Assembly: GCF_017744115.1 (NCBI RefSeq)
Contig: NZ_JAGHQW010000042.1
Coordinates: forward strand, 1 to 54,139
Source of the DNA: Salinisphaera sp. G21_0
GTDB lineage: Bacteria > Pseudomonadota > Gammaproteobacteria > Pseudomonadales > Endozoicomonadaceae
Direction: 5' to 3'
Length of the DNA: 54,139 bases
A program made the position numbers and the translations under genes. The notes below the pieces were generated by a model, which saw nothing but the letters and a program-made list of their open reading frames with translations, was not told where the DNA came from and made no database searches. Shown one piece after another: positions 53,343-54,139 of the stretch. Every line of letters starts with the position of its first letter. The first letter of the stretch is position 1.

Positions 53343-53914
53343 GGCAGAGGGTTCCGGTTCGATTCAGTGTTCTCCATCTGGGCTTGCGCCGCAGCCCTGG
53401 CTTGTTCAGCGGCTGCTGACAGCTCAGCCTCAGACAGACTGTGAATCCGGCGCAGGGTTGTGGCAACCAGCTCCTGCTGTAGCTCAGAAAGGATAATCCC
53501 TTGTTCTGACTCCGCCGCATTCGGCGCATCCTGGTTCAGGGTGATGTAGCGTTCACGGGTTAACTGAACCGGAGCGAACAGCGGCAGGCCAGAGGCGGTC
53601 TGCAACTGGTAGACCACCTGCATGGCAATTCTCTGTTCAAAATAGCCGGCGCTGGCAACGGTCTGCTGATCAGTATCACGTTCAACGCGGATGATATTGA
53701 TGCGCCAGGGAGCCGTCTCGCTGATATCGATGCCACTGCGTTCCATGGCCCCGGAGAGAGAGCGTATATAGACCGGATCATTGCCGGTGATGGACAGTTG
53801 GTGGATCTCACTGTCCGTACTCATTTCTCCTCTCAGATGGAAGCCACAGGCTGTTAACAGACTGGTTAACAGCAGCAAAGTCAGCGTGCTCACTGAACGA
53901 AAGGGGTAGGTCAT
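53339..53914 (-). CDS. lptE: LPS-assembly lipoprotein LptE
   Basis: The product has 191 residues. LptE plugs the LptD barrel in the outer membrane and helps deliver lipopolysaccharide to the surface. The signal peptide ends in the lipobox LTAC (Cys near 23), followed by GFHLRGE, the classic mature start. The C-terminal third is Ala/Glu-rich helical. GGAGAG lies just before the ATG. It is usually preceded by leuS; no leuS end is seen in the 225 bases upstream. Confidence 0.93.
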   Translation of the reverse strand: MTYPFRSVSTLTLLLLTSLLTACGFHLRGEMSTDSEIHQLSITGNDPVYIRSLSGAMERSGIDISETAPWRINIIRVERDTDQQTVASAGYFEQRIAMQVVYQLQTASGLPLFAPVQLTRERYITLNQDAPNAAESEQGIILSELQQELVATTLRRIHSLSEAELSAAAEQARAAAQAQMENTESNRNPLP

Positions 53915-54139
53915 GATCTCTCCACCAATGATGCTTCAAGTGTTCAAATTCGACCTGTAACTCTACCATGACGGAGGTAGGCAGAAAAAAGAAAATTATT
54001 GCGATTGTGAGCCGCTTAGTAATTGTCCCGAAATAAAATCGACATTTCATTTTCCTACTGGTACGGCCATGTAATTCCATTTTGACAGAAAGTTGTCAAA
54101 TTGAATGCTCATCTTTTCTTTAAAATCGGCGGCGTATTT
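53915..54139. other. Upstream region of lptE, right edge
   Basis: 225 bases with no supported gene. The minus-strand frame at 53808-54080 overlaps the lptE start and looks like chance. An inverted repeat TTTGACA/TGTCAAA (54081-54100, 6-base spacer) lies 167 bp before the lptE start codon and may be an operator or part of a promoter. Confidence 0.4.

Noticed and set aside
53808-54080. 90-codon minus-strand frame overlapping the lptE start
   Set aside because: It overlaps lptE in another frame; the composition (Arg, His, Phe clusters) looks non-coding and no ribosome site is seen.

Overview
The window looks like chromosomal DNA of a marine gammaproteobacterium, most plausibly Endozoicomonas or a close relative. 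Three things point there. The block proA-rsfS-rlmH-mrdA-mrdB-mltB-rlpA-dacA-ybeD-lipB-lipA follows the Pseudomonas/Oceanospirillales order. The pairs ilvA/rpiA, mpl-ubiX and lptE-holA, and the DUF3581 gene, are typical of that group. Core genes are also interspersed with orphan genes, including one that looks like a ShET2/EspL2 type III effector. The genus is inferred from gene content only. No rRNA, tRNA, CRISPR array, intact insertion sequence or prophage was recognised.

Layout. 1-2.8 kb: an open frame running off the left edge, a short DUF2878-like fragment, and a MocR regulator divergent from a LysE exporter. 2.8-4.3 kb: the effector-like gene and a gene-poor gap. 4.3-6.6 kb: ilvA (minus) divergent from rpiA (plus). 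6.9-12.0 kb: a complete branched-chain amino-acid ABC importer, livJ-livHMGF, with an attenuator-like hairpin just before livH. 12.2-12.4 kb: a 35-residue membrane miniprotein with its own intrinsic terminator. 12.6-19.1 kb: a signalling operon made of a triple-receiver hybrid histidine kinase, a CheR methyltransferase and a REC-PAS-GGDEF diguanylate cyclase. It ends in a 170-bp palindrome that separates it from a convergent PPi-dependent phosphofructokinase gene. 20.7-22.7 kb: mpl-ubiX. 22.7-27.9 kb: mostly minus-strand genes of poorly known function, plus a cytochrome c lipoprotein, a polysaccharide deacetylase and tesB. 27.9-30.8 kb: a DedA-PAP2 fusion, a ferredoxin reductase and an RmlD-like protein. 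31.0-45.2 kb: a sensor kinase, then proA and the cell-wall/lipoate block, interrupted by a coiled-coil gene and a GNAT acetyltransferase. 45.2-54.1 kb: an 887-residue orphan, a DUF3581 gene, ilvD, a RhtB-type exporter, a hypothetical gene, and holA-lptE.

How the genes work together. mrdA/mrdB (elongasome), mltB and rlpA (glycan lysis), dacA (carboxypeptidase) and mpl (murein recycling) form a peptidoglycan set. lipB and lipA make lipoate. ilvA, ilvD, liv and the LysE-type exporters handle branched-chain and other amino acids. Two sensor systems and one diguanylate cyclase supply regulation.

The points most worth a second look are the ShET2/EspL2-like effector with a visible Cys-His-Asp set, the 170-bp palindrome, nadD missing from both places where it is normally found, the overlooked 35-residue membrane protein, the livJ-livH attenuator, and two enzyme-family proteins that lack catalytic residues. 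All family names rest on reading motifs by eye; no database search was run.
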